Assembly (NCBI GenBank): GCA_903813345.2
Contig: CAIIXF020000001.1
Span: 4,650,001 to 4,714,000 of the forward strand
Length of the DNA: 64,000 nucleotides
From: Owenia fusiformis
Taxonomy: Eukaryota > Annelida > Polychaeta > Sabellida > Oweniidae
Direction: 5' to 3'
Made by a program: the position numbers and the translations under genes. Below, one piece after another: positions 12,463 through 22,719 of the stretch; positions within the stretch are counted from its first letter, which is position 1; each line of letters opens with the position of its first letter. Below the pieces are notes generated by a model. That model saw only the letters and a program-made list of their open reading frames with translations, did not search any database and was not told the origin of the DNA.

Positions 12463-13535
12463 TTTTTTTATTGCTTTGCTATATTTTTGTAATTATTATA
12501 GAACAGCATTGAAATGTATTCATAAAAATGGTATACAACTACCTTTAACTATTCTATAGATTAAGACTGATGTAATTGAGAGGATAACACAAAATGCTTC
12601 CTTGTACATCTAATTGATTTATTATTGTTCTGCATTAGAAATACTAAATCAGTACTTTAAGAAATTCTTTTTTTATACCAACTTTTTAATGTTTTTGCAT
12701 ACTTTTATGTTATCCTCAAGAATAAATCTGTTCCTTGTTCAAAATATTTTAAGGTTCTTGCATTCTTTTTTTTACATTTTCAATACTTTGATTTTTGTTA
12801 TCTGTTTTCATGATTAATAATTTGTTAATGTTTATTACTAATATGTCAGAGACCTTAAGATACACATTCATGGCGTAACCATGTACCTGTTTTTCTCATT
12901 AGCATGCAGGTTCATGAAATATGTCCCTGCATTAATAAGATATCCATAAAGTTAACAAGTTATACATTCATACTTGTACAAAAATGCACATTTATTCTGA
13001 TAGATTACTCACACATCTTGCAAACTTAGGATTACGATTTTCAACATGTAATTCTTTTCACTCATGTCAGATGTCCTAAATCATCTGTGTATCAGTGGCA
13101 CTTGTAAAACTTGAAAGACCAAATAAATGTGCTTAAACTTTTATATGAATCCATGTACCTGCCATGTTTCACTTACAGGTTTTGCTATTTGGTGCAATCT
13201 TAAGGTCTTTAATAAACAAGTACTAAAGTATGAGTATATTACATAAGGACTACAGTGACCAAATTTGTCTACTTTAAAAGTTTATAGAGAGTTATTGGAA
13301 CAGTACATTTGCTGCAATTTAGGTATGACAAACGATAGTATTTAATTTTATATTATCCTATATTATTAGATATTCAATAGACACTTGAACATTATGCAGT
13401 ACATAAACAATTTCCGAGGAAAATGCATAAATAATGATGAAAGTAATTAATTTGGTGAATTTGATTCAGAAATGAAGTACAATTGATTTTAAAACTTCTC
13501 AAAATTCAATCCATAATTGTGAACTTTTATTTCAG
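12463..13535. other. Non-coding interval within the Helentron
   Basis: No gene seen. A perfect 12 bp inverted repeat (AGACCTTAAGAT at 12850-12861, complement at 13197-13208) frames about 360 bp and may be a small MITE or foldback. Confidence 0.4.
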
Positions 13536-13559
13536 ATGAATTGAAGAATTGATGCAGAA

Positions 13560-15068
13560 ATGAAGACTAAAACAAAATCACATAAACAAAGACAAGTTAT
13601 AGACAGGAAAAAGGTAAATTCTTTATTTTAGGTCCATCTTAAATGATTAATTGTAGATTAAGAGAAACTAAGCCGTTGTAACAATAACCGCAGACATGAT
13701 GTTTTGGATAATCCATCATTTCAAGTATATGTATACCTTATTGTATATCATTGACAAGATGCTATACAGATGCTCTTTCTAAATGCTCTCTTTTGATTCA
13801 ATTCTTTAAAACTTAATTTAGAAACGTGACAAGAGAAGTAATGACCTGAGTAATCCTACCTTGAATACAGATTCTACTTCTTCCACAAAACCAGACAATT
13901 CAGTGATAAAGGTATGTTTATGAATATCTTAGATTTCTTTTATTGTTTTTTATAAAGGTGAAAAATGTGTATTTCAACTATTCATACGTGATCTATATTA
14001 ATTTTAGAAACGTGACAAGAGAAGTAATGACCCGAGTTATCCTACCTTGAATACAGATTCTACTTCTTCCACAAAACCAGACAATTCAATGATAAAGGTA
14101 TGTTTATGAATATTTTAGATTTCATTTTTTTTTTACAAAGGTGAAAAATATGTATTTTAACCATTCATATATGATCTACAAACCTTCATAATATTACCTA
14201 ACATTTCAGGTTTGTTTAAACCAAGTCACCTTAGGCAGATTACAATTACTGATTCCCAATGAAAAACTAACATAGAAATCAAAAAACAACACCAGATGCT
14301 TTCACATTGAGGCATACCATTTATGTTATATTTAATTATATTTTAAAAAATTTTCCTTACCTCTAAACATCAAAAGATAAAGGTCTGACACTTTCCATTG
14401 AGTCACATACATCATTTTTCAAATACATTTTACTGAACCTTTTTTAATTTATGAGTACATAATTAAGTCATTGCCTATTATAGTATTTTTTTAAAAATTT
14501 ATGAGTACATAATTAAGTCATTGCCTATTAGTATTTTTAATGTTAGATGTGACCCATCGTTGCTTTTCAGAAAGATGAAGCTAGACCTCCTGTAGAAGCG
14601 AATCCATCCAAGTCTGATTCTATTTCCAATGCTAGTCTTTCTCAAGAAGCAACTCAATCAAAGTCCAGTCTTAAGGTTCCTAGCGAAGCTACTATATCTA
14701 AGTCTCACTTCACTACAAAGAAAGTTCCCTCCAATGAGGCTACTTTCGCCAAGTCTTATTCTGCAGTTAACTCACCAGGACCTCAATCAACATCTTGCCT
14801 CACTGTAGGTAATGTCATAGAAGCTGCCAAGACAATGTCTGATTGTTCAATTCTCTGTGATGACTGTGATGACAGTAGCAATCAAATGTTTGCGCATTTC
14901 CCCTTACAGATTAAGCAAGAATTTTTAAGACAGTCGAGATTAAAAAAATCTCAGCTTCAGTCATCAGCTTGTAAAAGAAATATTAGCAATGAGAAGAACA
15001 GAAAAATGGACAAATTAAGAAAAAGAATATGGAGGGAATCAGAACTGTTGAAGAAAAATGAGAATTGA
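13560..15068 (+). CDS. Helentron 5' coding exons (N-terminal extension of Rep/Hel)
   Basis: Four phase-0 exons are read: 13560-13613 (ATG start; exon acceptor at 13535), 13822-13911, 14008-14097 and 14571-15068. Together they give 243 codons and then TGA at 15066-15068. The product begins with a basic stretch (MKTKTKSHKQ), followed by two nearly identical 30-residue exons, a Ser/Thr-rich low-complexity region and a basic helix-prone end. The last exon is in the same frame as the large downstream frame: after TGA the codons GCA CAA AAA lead straight into its ATG at 15078. Most likely this was one protein of about 2300 residues. TGA may be a nonsense change (for example CGA to TGA), a reading-through stop, or the end of a separate short protein. 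Introns are 208, 96 and 473 bp; the last contains a 50 bp tandem duplication (14451/14501). Confidence 0.6.
13822..14097 (+). repeat. Tandem duplication of a 90 bp coding exon
   Basis: Exons 13822-13911 and 14008-14097 encode the same 30 residues (KRDKRSND...KPDNS.IK) with three differences (L/P, N/Y, V/M). Flanking intron sequence is also alike (gtatgtttatgaatat after both). Being 90 bp and phase 0, the second copy adds residues without disturbing the frame. Confidence 0.85.
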
Positions 15069-15077
15069 GCACAAAAA

Positions 15078-18000
15078 ATGTCTAAAAGGGAAAAAAGAAA
15101 AGATGAGGAGTATAGAACAGTTGAGCGTCAAAATGAGAAGACATTGAAGAAAAAGAAGAGAGAAAATGAAGAGTATAGAACAAGTGAACGAGAAACTCAA
15201 AAGAAGATCATCAAAAAGAAGAGAAAAAATGAAGAGTATAGAACAAGTGAACGAGAAACTCAAAAGAAGTTTAACAAAAGAAAGAGAGAGAACGAAGAGT
15301 ATAGAACAATGGAGCGTCAAAATGAGAAGACATTCAAGAAAAAGAAGAGAGAAAATGAAGAGTATAGAACAAGTGAACGAGAAATTCAAAAGAAGATCAT
15401 CAAAAAGAAGAGAGAAAATGAAGAGTATAGAACAAGTGAGCGAGAAATTCAAAAGAAGATCATCAAAAAGAAGAGAGAAAATGAAGAGTATAGAACAATT
15501 GAGCGAGAAATTCAAAAGAAGATCATCAAAAAGAAGAGAGAAAATGAAGAGTATAGAACAAGTGAACGAGAAACTCAATTGAAGTTTAACAAAAGAAAGA
15601 GAAAGAACGAAGAGTATAGAACAATGGAGCGTCAAAATGAAAAGACATTCAAGAAAAAGAAGAGAGAAAATGAAGAGTATAGAACAAGTGAGCGAGAAAT
15701 TGAAAAGAAGATCATCAAAAAGAAGAGAGAAAATGAAGAGTATAGAACAAGTGAGCGAAAAATTCAAAAGAAGATCATCAAAAAGAAGAGAGAAAATGAA
15801 GAGTATAGAACAAGTGAACGAGAAACTCAAAAGAAGTTTAACAAAAGAAAGAGAGAGAACGAAGAGTATAGAACAATGGAGCGTCAAAATGAGAAGACAT
15901 TCAAGAAAAAGAAGAGAGAAAATGAAGAGTATAGAACAAGTGAACGAGAAACTCAAAAGAAGTTTAACAAAAGAAAGAGAGAGAATGAAGAGTATAGAAC
16001 AAAGGAGCGTCAAAATGAGAAAACGTTCAAGAAAAAGAAGAGAGAAAATGAAGAATATAGAACAGAACAACAACAGGCTCGAAAAAAACGTATGCAGGCT
16101 AAAGATATCCACCAGATCATCAAGGACTTTCAGAAAAAGATTTCTCATGGTCCTGAATATGTATGTTACAGTTGCAATCAACTTTTCTACCGACATTCGG
16201 TAGTAACAAATAGGACTGACTCTGAGAACAACTGGGTTTGTAATACATGTAATGCATATTTGAAGAAAGGTAAAATTCCACCGTGCTCCATCAATAATGG
16301 GATGGGATTTCCCCATGTTCCTGAACCTGTCAAAGATTTAACACCTCTTGAGTGGAGACTTCTGTCACCTAGGCTGGCTTTTATGAAACTGCGAGCAGGA
16401 CCAAGTGGTGGCCAAAAAAAGTTGTTAGGTAATGTTGTTAATATTCCCTGTGATGTGGCAGACACCGTAGCTTCTCTTCCAAGATTACATACTGATACAC
16501 AAACAATACATTTGAGGTTGAAAAGGAACCTTAAATATAAAAGTTTCGTTAGCTCTGAAAATGTAAGACCAGAAAAAGTAAGACATTGTGCATCTATCCT
16601 GACAAAAGCACCTCTATATAATTCTCTTGGTGTCAAGGTAGATGCTGCATGGTCATACCAAGACCCTCACGATGAATCTGCTGCGAATGAAACAGATGAA
16701 AATGAAACTGAAATAAGGTCATCTAAACATATCATAAGCAGCAGTGATCAAAATAAAACTGATATAAGTGGCTCCTCTGAAATTATTCCAAGTGACAATG
16801 ATCCAAACAACAACCTTCAAAAGGAAAACACTGATGAAGATGTTTGGGAGGAAGAATGTACTAACACAAGTCAAGGGTCAGAAGACACAATGTTGACAGC
16901 ACCTGACTTCATAGAACCAACTGAAAGAGATTATGTGTACAACATAGCACCTGGCCAGCATAGTACTCCTGTAAGCATATTTCAGGACATTTATTCTGAG
17001 GAACTAGCATTTCCTGATATATTTATTGGAAATGCTAGACCTTCAGAAAGGAAGGTCAACGTTCATTATAGTGACATAGTGAAATCAGAGCTTCGTAATG
17101 TTGACAGAAGAGCTGCCAGCAATGTTGAAAATATATTTTTCAAGGTAAAGAAACTCCAAATGAAGCAGTTGATTGACAAAACTAATATTGCAGTCAGGAA
17201 ATTCAAGAAAGGAACCATCACAGCTGGAAGGGCAAAAGATCCAGAACAAATGAAAAATTTTGTAAGTCAAGATAAAGGCTACAAAGTGCTCTCAACAATA
17301 CGAGGCTCTCCACCATACTTTCAAAAAGCACATAAGGATTTGTTAGCTATGCTACGATATCTTGGGCCACCAACCTTATTTGTCACACTCTCTGCTGCAG
17401 AAACACGTTGGAACCATCTTCTGAAAATTCTGAAGAAAACTGTTGACAAAGAAGATGTGTCTGATGAATACATTGACAACCTAACTTGGAATGAGAAGTG
17501 CCGTTTGATTCAGAGTGACCCGGTCACTTGTTCTCGACACTTTGATTATCAATTTACAGTACTCATCAATGATGTACTAAAATCTAGTGCATGTCCTCTT
17601 GGAGTCCTTTCTGACTACTTTTGGCGAAATGAATTCCAGCAACGTGGATCAGTCCATAGTCATGGTTTAATGTGGTTCAGAGATGCCCCAAAGCTGCCAC
17701 TGAACCCTGTTGCTGAAGACATTGCTGAAATTTTACAATATGTAGATGCCAACATAACATGTAGTATGCCCAGCGAGGAAGAGGACCATGAGCTTGCAGA
17801 TTTGGTTAAACTCCAGTTGCATCGCCACTCACACACATGCAGAAAAGGTGGTAGAGCTGAATGTCGTTTTGGATATCCCCTTCCTCCAATGCGCACAATT
17901 CAGCTATTAGAACCACTAGATGAAGATGAACCTGATTTGGAAAAACACAAAACAAACTGGAAGTCAATTCATAAAATATTAGTGGACATGAAATATGGAG

Positions 18001-21000
18001 AAGATATCAGTTTTGATGAATTTCTCAAGAAGATTGATATGACTGAGACAAACTACATCCTCGCTGTTAGGTCAAACTTAAAGAGAAAAGACATATTTCT
18101 GAAACGGTCCCCTAATGAAATTCGAATAAATGCATACATTCCATTCCTAACTAAATTGTGGAGAGCAAATTCGGATGCTAAGTTTTGCCTTGACCCTTAC
18201 GCGATAGCTATGTACATATCATCTTATATCCTCAAAGACCAAAAAGGCATGAGTGAAATACTGAAATCCTGCTGCGATGAGATAATTCAGGGTTCTAAGT
18301 CCTTGAAAGAGCAGTTGAGAATAATTGGAAGTAAATTTGTGAACACAGTAGAAATATGTGCACAAGAAGCTTGTTACTTAGCACTACAATTACCTTTGAA
18401 AAGAGCATCCAGACAAGTGAAATTTGTGAATACAAGTGAATCTGAAAAGAGAGTTGTTCTTCTTAAACCTACACACATGTTAGAGAAGATGGAAGATGAT
18501 GATGAAGATGTTAACATTAAAGATCAAGTTACAAAGTACACTGAACGTCCAAAGTCCCTTGAGCACACTTCTTTCGCAGAGTTCAATGCTTACTATGACA
18601 TCAGATCATCAATGAAAATGGAAGAGAAAAATGATGATGAACCTGATTTGGATGACAATGTAGCAGATGCTGTCACTAAAGATGTTCTAAGGAGAAAAAC
18701 TCCATACATATTGAGAACAGTGCATTTTAACAGAGACAATGACCCAGAGAATCACTTTAGAGAGATGATAATGTTATATACAGCTTGGAGAAATGAAGCT
18801 TCTTTAATTGGGCATTGTAAGACATTTCAAGAAAGATTTGATCAGGTCAAAGAATCTGTTCTCTTGGAAAAAGCAAAATTTGAACCATATACAGACTTGC
18901 TTGATGAAGCCATTGATGCTGCACAAAATGATAATATTCAAACTGAATATAATGATTTTTCCCCATCTACTCAAGCAGAGAGTTTGAATGATGCTCAAAA
19001 AGAAAAAGAAATCCTTGAAAAACTTCAGGATGATATCCCTCAATTTGAATATAATTTCACAGATGCTCCTAACATCGAAGAACAACTGAAACTCTCAAAG
19101 GAGATGCAAGATGAAGATTATAGAATGCTAATGCGTTCATTGACACAAAGACAGATGGAATACCTGAATGAAATCGTCAACCATATCAAGACAACTGACG
19201 AACCAATCTACAGATTCCTTAGTGGAGGAGCGGGAGTTGGGAAAACCTTGGTCACTAAAGCAGTTTTTCAAACTCTTCTGAAATTTTTCAACAAGAGATT
19301 GACTCAAAACCCTGAATCATTGTATGTTTTACTCGCAGCACCAACTGGAAAAGCAGCATTCCTGATTGAGGGTAACACACTCCATACTGCTTTTAAAATT
19401 CCTATCAATCAACAGGGATATATAAACCTTACGAATGACCAGAGAAATACTTTACAGGTAAAGTTACAGGATCTGAAACTAGTGATTATTGATGAAATAT
19501 CAATGGTTGGAACTAATCTGTTTCATTACGTCCAAACAAGACTTCAGGAAATAACAGGTAGTTCTAAAGATTTTGGTGGTGTATCGGTACTCACTGTTGG
19601 AGATTTTGGTCAGTTGCAACCAGTTTTCGATAAATACATATTTGAATCAGCAAAAAGTGGATATGCAGTTCTTGCAAAGAACTATTGGGAAAAATTCAAA
19701 CTGATGGAACTGACAGAAGTCATTCGCCAACAAGATACAAAGTTTGCTGAATCACTTAATCGCTTAAGAGTGGGACAGCATACCAAAGATGATATAAATC
19801 TGTTCAAAACTAGACTTGTTACAAACGATGCTGAATGTCCTACAGATGTTCCATATCTTTTTCTTTCAAATGCAAAGGTTGACTCACACAATGAGAAAGT
19901 TTTCCTCCAGTCAAAAGGAGAGAAGTGTCAGTTTCTTGCCAAAGACAGTATTGTTGGTGCTATATCACCTGAAATTAAAGACAGAATCTTGAACTCTATT
20001 CCAAATGACCCCAAGAAAACAATGCAACTTGCAACCAATCTTCAGGTAGCCACTGGGCTGCAGTATGACATATCTGTCAATATCGATGTGGAAGATGGAT
20101 TGACTAATGGGACTACTTGTGAACTTAAAAGCTTTATTCACAACAAGACAACAGGCACAGGAATATGCTGGGTCAAATTCAATGACTCAAAAGTGGGCAG
20201 AAATGCCAGAAACAACAACAAGGGGTTAAAGGGCCAGCCAACAGAGAGTGGTTGCACTCCTATTCTACCAGTCAGTCGGCAGTTTAGAGTTGGGAAGTAT
20301 AAGTCCTGCAGTGTCATGCGTAAACAAATTCCCCTTAGACCAGCATCAGCAAAAACTGTATGGCGTTCACAAGGGGACACGATGGATCGAGCTGTGATAG
20401 ACCTAAGTGGAAAAACAACACCACATGTTTATTATGTTGCTCTCAGCAGAGTGAGATCTTTAGAGAACTTATATCTCATAAATTTTGATGAGAAAAAAAT
20501 CAAAGTTAGTGAAGATGTATTACAGGAAATGTCCAGATTAAGAGGTGAAACTGAACTGACATACAAAGGCATTCTTTCTCAAAACTCCAACATGATAATC
20601 ACATATCTGAATGTACAGAGCCTACATGCACATATAAGTGATGTTCGAGCACATACAGCATTATTATCTTCGCATGTGCTTCTTTTAAGCGAGACTCGCT
20701 TACTCCCAACGGACACTGACATTGGCATTGCAGAATATAGTGAATTTCATAACATGGCATTTTCCCAAAGTGACAAAAATCGCCCATATTATGGGACAAG
20801 CATATATCACAAAACCAATAATGATACACACAGTGTTTCATCAAACAACATGAATGGCATAGAGGTTACTATCATCACAGTTATCCACAGTGGCAGCCTT
20901 ATTGGTGTTTGCGGAGTGTACAAACCACCTAAATGTAGTGTTCATTTGTTAACATCTGCTATGGAAAATGCACTAAACAGAAGCAAGCAAATCAAGAACT

Positions 21001-21230
21001 GGATCATCTTGGGTGATATGAATACAAACATTAATGAAACAGGTTACCACATGCTACTGGAAGCTATGGAGAGGATTGGCTTTAAACACTGTCAAACATC
21101 TTGCACCACTGATGGAAGAACAACAATTGACCATATTTTCACAAAACTGCCACTATCTCTAGAATTTGTTGTAGGGACAGAGGAGGTATATTATTCATAT
21201 CACAAAGCAATATGGTTGTCATTCAAATGA
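15078..21230 (+). CDS. Helentron Rep-helicase-endonuclease polyprotein (2050 aa)
   Basis: Replication-type transposase of the Helitron superfamily. Domains in order: an N-terminal charged repeat region (about residues 10-345, 16 units of 21 residues); a zinc-binding region with C363-x2-C366 and C388-x2-C391; the conserved LTPLEWRLLSPRLAFM and LLGNVVNIPCDV blocks; an HUH nuclease (Rep) with GPPTLFVTLS and the two histidines H860 and H862 (VHSHGLMW); paired tyrosines Y1046 and Y1050 (MYISSYILKDQKG); a PIF1-like superfamily 1 helicase with Walker A GGAGVGKT (1383-1390), Walker B IIDEIS (D1472-E1473), GDFGQLQPV and a late YVALSRVRSL motif; and a C-terminal exonuclease/endonuclease/phosphatase domain with E1872 and GDMNTN (1979-1984). 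That fusion defines Helentrons. The final endonuclease motif reads S-Y-H (2040-2042) where the family has S-D-H, so the endonuclease may be inactive. The start ATG at 15078 is the first in frame after an in-frame TGA; the natural start may be at 13560. Confidence 0.9.
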   Translation: MSKREKRKDEEYRTVERQNEKTLKKKKRENEEYRTSERETQKKIIKKKRKNEEYRTSERETQKKFNKRKRENEEYRTMERQNEKTFKKKKRENEEYRTSEREIQKKIIKKKRENEEYRTSEREIQKKIIKKKRENEEYRTIEREIQKKIIKKKRENEEYRTSERETQLKFNKRKRKNEEYRTMERQNEKTFKKKKRENEEYRTSEREIEKKIIKKKRENEEYRTSERKIQKKIIKKKRENEEYRTSERETQKKFNKRKRENEEYRTMERQNEKTFKKKKRENEEYRTSERETQKKFNKRKRENEEYRTKERQNEKTFKKKKRENEEYRTEQQQARKKRMQAKDIHQIIKDFQKKISHGPEYVCYSCNQLFYRHSVVTNRTDSENNWVCNTCNAYLKKGKIPPCSINNGMGFPHVPEPVKDLTPLEWRLLSPRLAFMKLRAGPSGGQKKLLGNVVNIPCDVADTVASLPRLHTDTQTIHLRLKRNLKYKSFVSSENVRPEKVRHCASILTKAPLYNSLGVKVDAAWSYQDPHDESAANETDENETEIRSSKHIISSSDQNKTDISGSSEIIPSDNDPNNNLQKENTDEDVWEEECTNTSQGSEDTMLTAPDFIEPTERDYVYNIAPGQHSTPVSIFQDIYSEELAFPDIFIGNARPSERKVNVHYSDIVKSELRNVDRRAASNVENIFFKVKKLQMKQLIDKTNIAVRKFKKGTITAGRAKDPEQMKNFVSQDKGYKVLSTIRGSPPYFQKAHKDLLAMLRYLGPPTLFVTLSAAETRWNHLLKILKKTVDKEDVSDEYIDNLTWNEKCRLIQSDPVTCSRHFDYQFTVLINDVLKSSACPLGVLSDYFWRNEFQQRGSVHSHGLMWFRDAPKLPLNPVAEDIAEILQYVDANITCSMPSEEEDHELADLVKLQLHRHSHTCRKGGRAECRFGYPLPPMRTIQLLEPLDEDEPDLEKHKTNWKSIHKILVDMKYGEDISFDEFLKKIDMTETNYILAVRSNLKRKDIFLKRSPNEIRINAYIPFLTKLWRANSDAKFCLDPYAIAMYISSYILKDQKGMSEILKSCCDEIIQGSKSLKEQLRIIGSKFVNTVEICAQEACYLALQLPLKRASRQVKFVNTSESEKRVVLLKPTHMLEKMEDDDEDVNIKDQVTKYTERPKSLEHTSFAEFNAYYDIRSSMKMEEKNDDEPDLDDNVADAVTKDVLRRKTPYILRTVHFNRDNDPENHFREMIMLYTAWRNEASLIGHCKTFQERFDQVKESVLLEKAKFEPYTDLLDEAIDAAQNDNIQTEYNDFSPSTQAESLNDAQKEKEILEKLQDDIPQFEYNFTDAPNIEEQLKLSKEMQDEDYRMLMRSLTQRQMEYLNEIVNHIKTTDEPIYRFLSGGAGVGKTLVTKAVFQTLLKFFNKRLTQNPESLYVLLAAPTGKAAFLIEGNTLHTAFKIPINQQGYINLTNDQRNTLQVKLQDLKLVIIDEISMVGTNLFHYVQTRLQEITGSSKDFGGVSVLTVGDFGQLQPVFDKYIFESAKSGYAVLAKNYWEKFKLMELTEVIRQQDTKFAESLNRLRVGQHTKDDINLFKTRLVTNDAECPTDVPYLFLSNAKVDSHNEKVFLQSKGEKCQFLAKDSIVGAISPEIKDRILNSIPNDPKKTMQLATNLQVATGLQYDISVNIDVEDGLTNGTTCELKSFIHNKTTGTGICWVKFNDSKVGRNARNNNKGLKGQPTESGCTPILPVSRQFRVGKYKSCSVMRKQIPLRPASAKTVWRSQGDTMDRAVIDLSGKTTPHVYYVALSRVRSLENLYLINFDEKKIKVSEDVLQEMSRLRGETELTYKGILSQNSNMIITYLNVQSLHAHISDVRAHTALLSSHVLLLSETRLLPTDTDIGIAEYSEFHNMAFSQSDKNRPYYGTSIYHKTNNDTHSVSSNNMNGIEVTIITVIHSGSLIGVCGVYKPPKCSVHLLTSAMENALNRSKQIKNWIILGDMNTNINETGYHMLLEAMERIGFKHCQTSCTTDGRTTIDHIFTKLPLSLEFVVGTEEVYYSYHKAIWLSFK
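15105..16070 (+). repeat. 63 bp coding repeat, 16 units, in the Helentron N terminus
   Basis: Each unit encodes 21 residues with the frame K-x-K-R-x-N-E-E-Y-R-T-x-E-R. Three unit types differ in the last third: A (ERQNEKTFK), B (EREIQKKII) and C (ERETQKKFN). The order is A B C A B B B C A B B C A C A, then a last degenerate unit. The dense alternating charge predicts a long single or coiled helix. Because the unit is a multiple of three, the opposite strand is also open for 425 codons. Confidence 0.9.
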
Positions 21231-21372
21231 TTTATTAAACTGGAGGAGCTATCAGTTTTTACTGCTTGGACTTACATTTTACCTGTCCAAAAATGCTGGA
21301 AATGCATTGAAATTTCTTATGATTGCTTCAAATCATGAATACTGCAACTGATACAAATTTCTTTACATGTAG

Positions 21373-22330
21373 ATGTCAAGATAATGTACAACAGTACATG
21401 TTACAATCAATGTATTGGAATGCAGTTTCCAAGTTTACATGACTATGAAGCACTTGATGAAGAATGTCAGGACATTATAATGCTTCATGGATCAGATTGT
21501 TTATATATGTCACTACTTGAACCAAACAGGTTCTGGTACATCTGGAAATCTCATCCAGTATGGAGCATGATGGTGAAAGAATGTCAAGATAATTTAATGC
21601 ACATTTGTGCATATTACAATCAAAGTCCTAAAATGCAGTTTCCAAGTTTGCATGACTATGAGTATGAGGAGTTCTTGGTAATGAATATCAAGACATTATA
21701 AAGTTACAATATATGGTAGCAAATTTGTGAACAATACAGGAATATGTGAGAAAAAGCTTATCTTGCATTGGATTTAAAAAAGATCATCCAGACAAGAGCT
21801 GTTCTTCTTAAACCTACAGTGGCTACATGTTGTACAAGATGGTCACAGAGAACACTGAATATCCAGAATTACTTGATCACACATCCTTTGCAGAGTTCAA
21901 TGCTTACTATGACATCAGTTCATCAATGAAGATGAAAGAGAAAAATGATGTTGAACCTCATTTGGATGACAATACAGCAGATGCTGTCACAAAAGATGTT
22001 GACTAAAGACTAAGAACAGTTCATTTTAACAAAGACAGTGGCCCAGAGAATCACAAAAGGGAGATGATAACTTTATATACAGCATGGAGAAATGAAGCTT
22101 CTTTAATTGGGCAGTGTAAGACATTTCAAGAAAGATTTGATCAGGTCAAAGAATCTGTTCTCTTCGAAAAAGCAAAATTTGAACTATATACAGACTTGCT
22201 TGATGAAGCCCTCGATGCTACACAAAATGATAATATTTAAATGATGATTTTTCTAGATCTTCTCAAACAGAGACTTTGAATGATGCTCAACAAGAAAAAC
22301 AAACAATTGAAAGACTTTCTTATAACACTA
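21373..22330 (+). pseudogene. Decayed partial copy of the Helentron Rep region, with a local direct repeat
   Basis: From about 21705 to 22320 the sequence aligns with 18331-19010 of the intact frame. Translated blocks HTSFAEFNAYYDI, TLYTAWRNEASLIG and CKTFQERFDQVKES match, but stops (for example after TADAVTKDVD) and deletions break the frame. Just before it, 21373-21690 contains two copies of a ~220 bp unit with the peptide MQFPSLHDYE in each; I do not recognise this peptide. The fragment lies directly downstream of the active-looking gene and inside the same element. Confidence 0.75.
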
Positions 22331-22719
22331 CTTGATGAAGAAGATAATATTATATATATTATTTGCTAATTCAAAAGCACTATCACCTACAGTACATACT
22401 ATTTACTGTATATACATTATCATCAATGGAATACTTATGATGACAGCTAAAGATCAACAGGTGCATCTCTATCTGACGAAATCGGATATTGATAATAACG
22501 TTGCTTGAGATTACGTCAAACATGTAGAGGGTGTTTTAACATCTCATACAAACCTAAACATGCCTTGGATGTCCTAGAGTTGTTAATACTGGGATGGTTT
22601 TTACAGTGGAGTATAAGCTCTTAATGCCAGGTATGTAAATTCATTAAATTTATTCTGAAATCATGTTTTTTAAGTTTTGTCCTTTGCTAAATTTTGGAAT
22701 TTCCTTACTTTTTGGTTAG
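22331..22719. other. Non-coding interval near the right end of the Helentron
   Basis: No gene seen. AT-rich. Confidence 0.4.

Noticed and set aside
15039-16316. 425-codon open frame on the minus strand opposite the Helentron repeat
   Set aside because: It is the mirror of a 63 bp in-frame repeat: an absence of stops in one unit is copied 16 times. The translation is a monotonous LLFSCSILFIFSL pattern with no domain.
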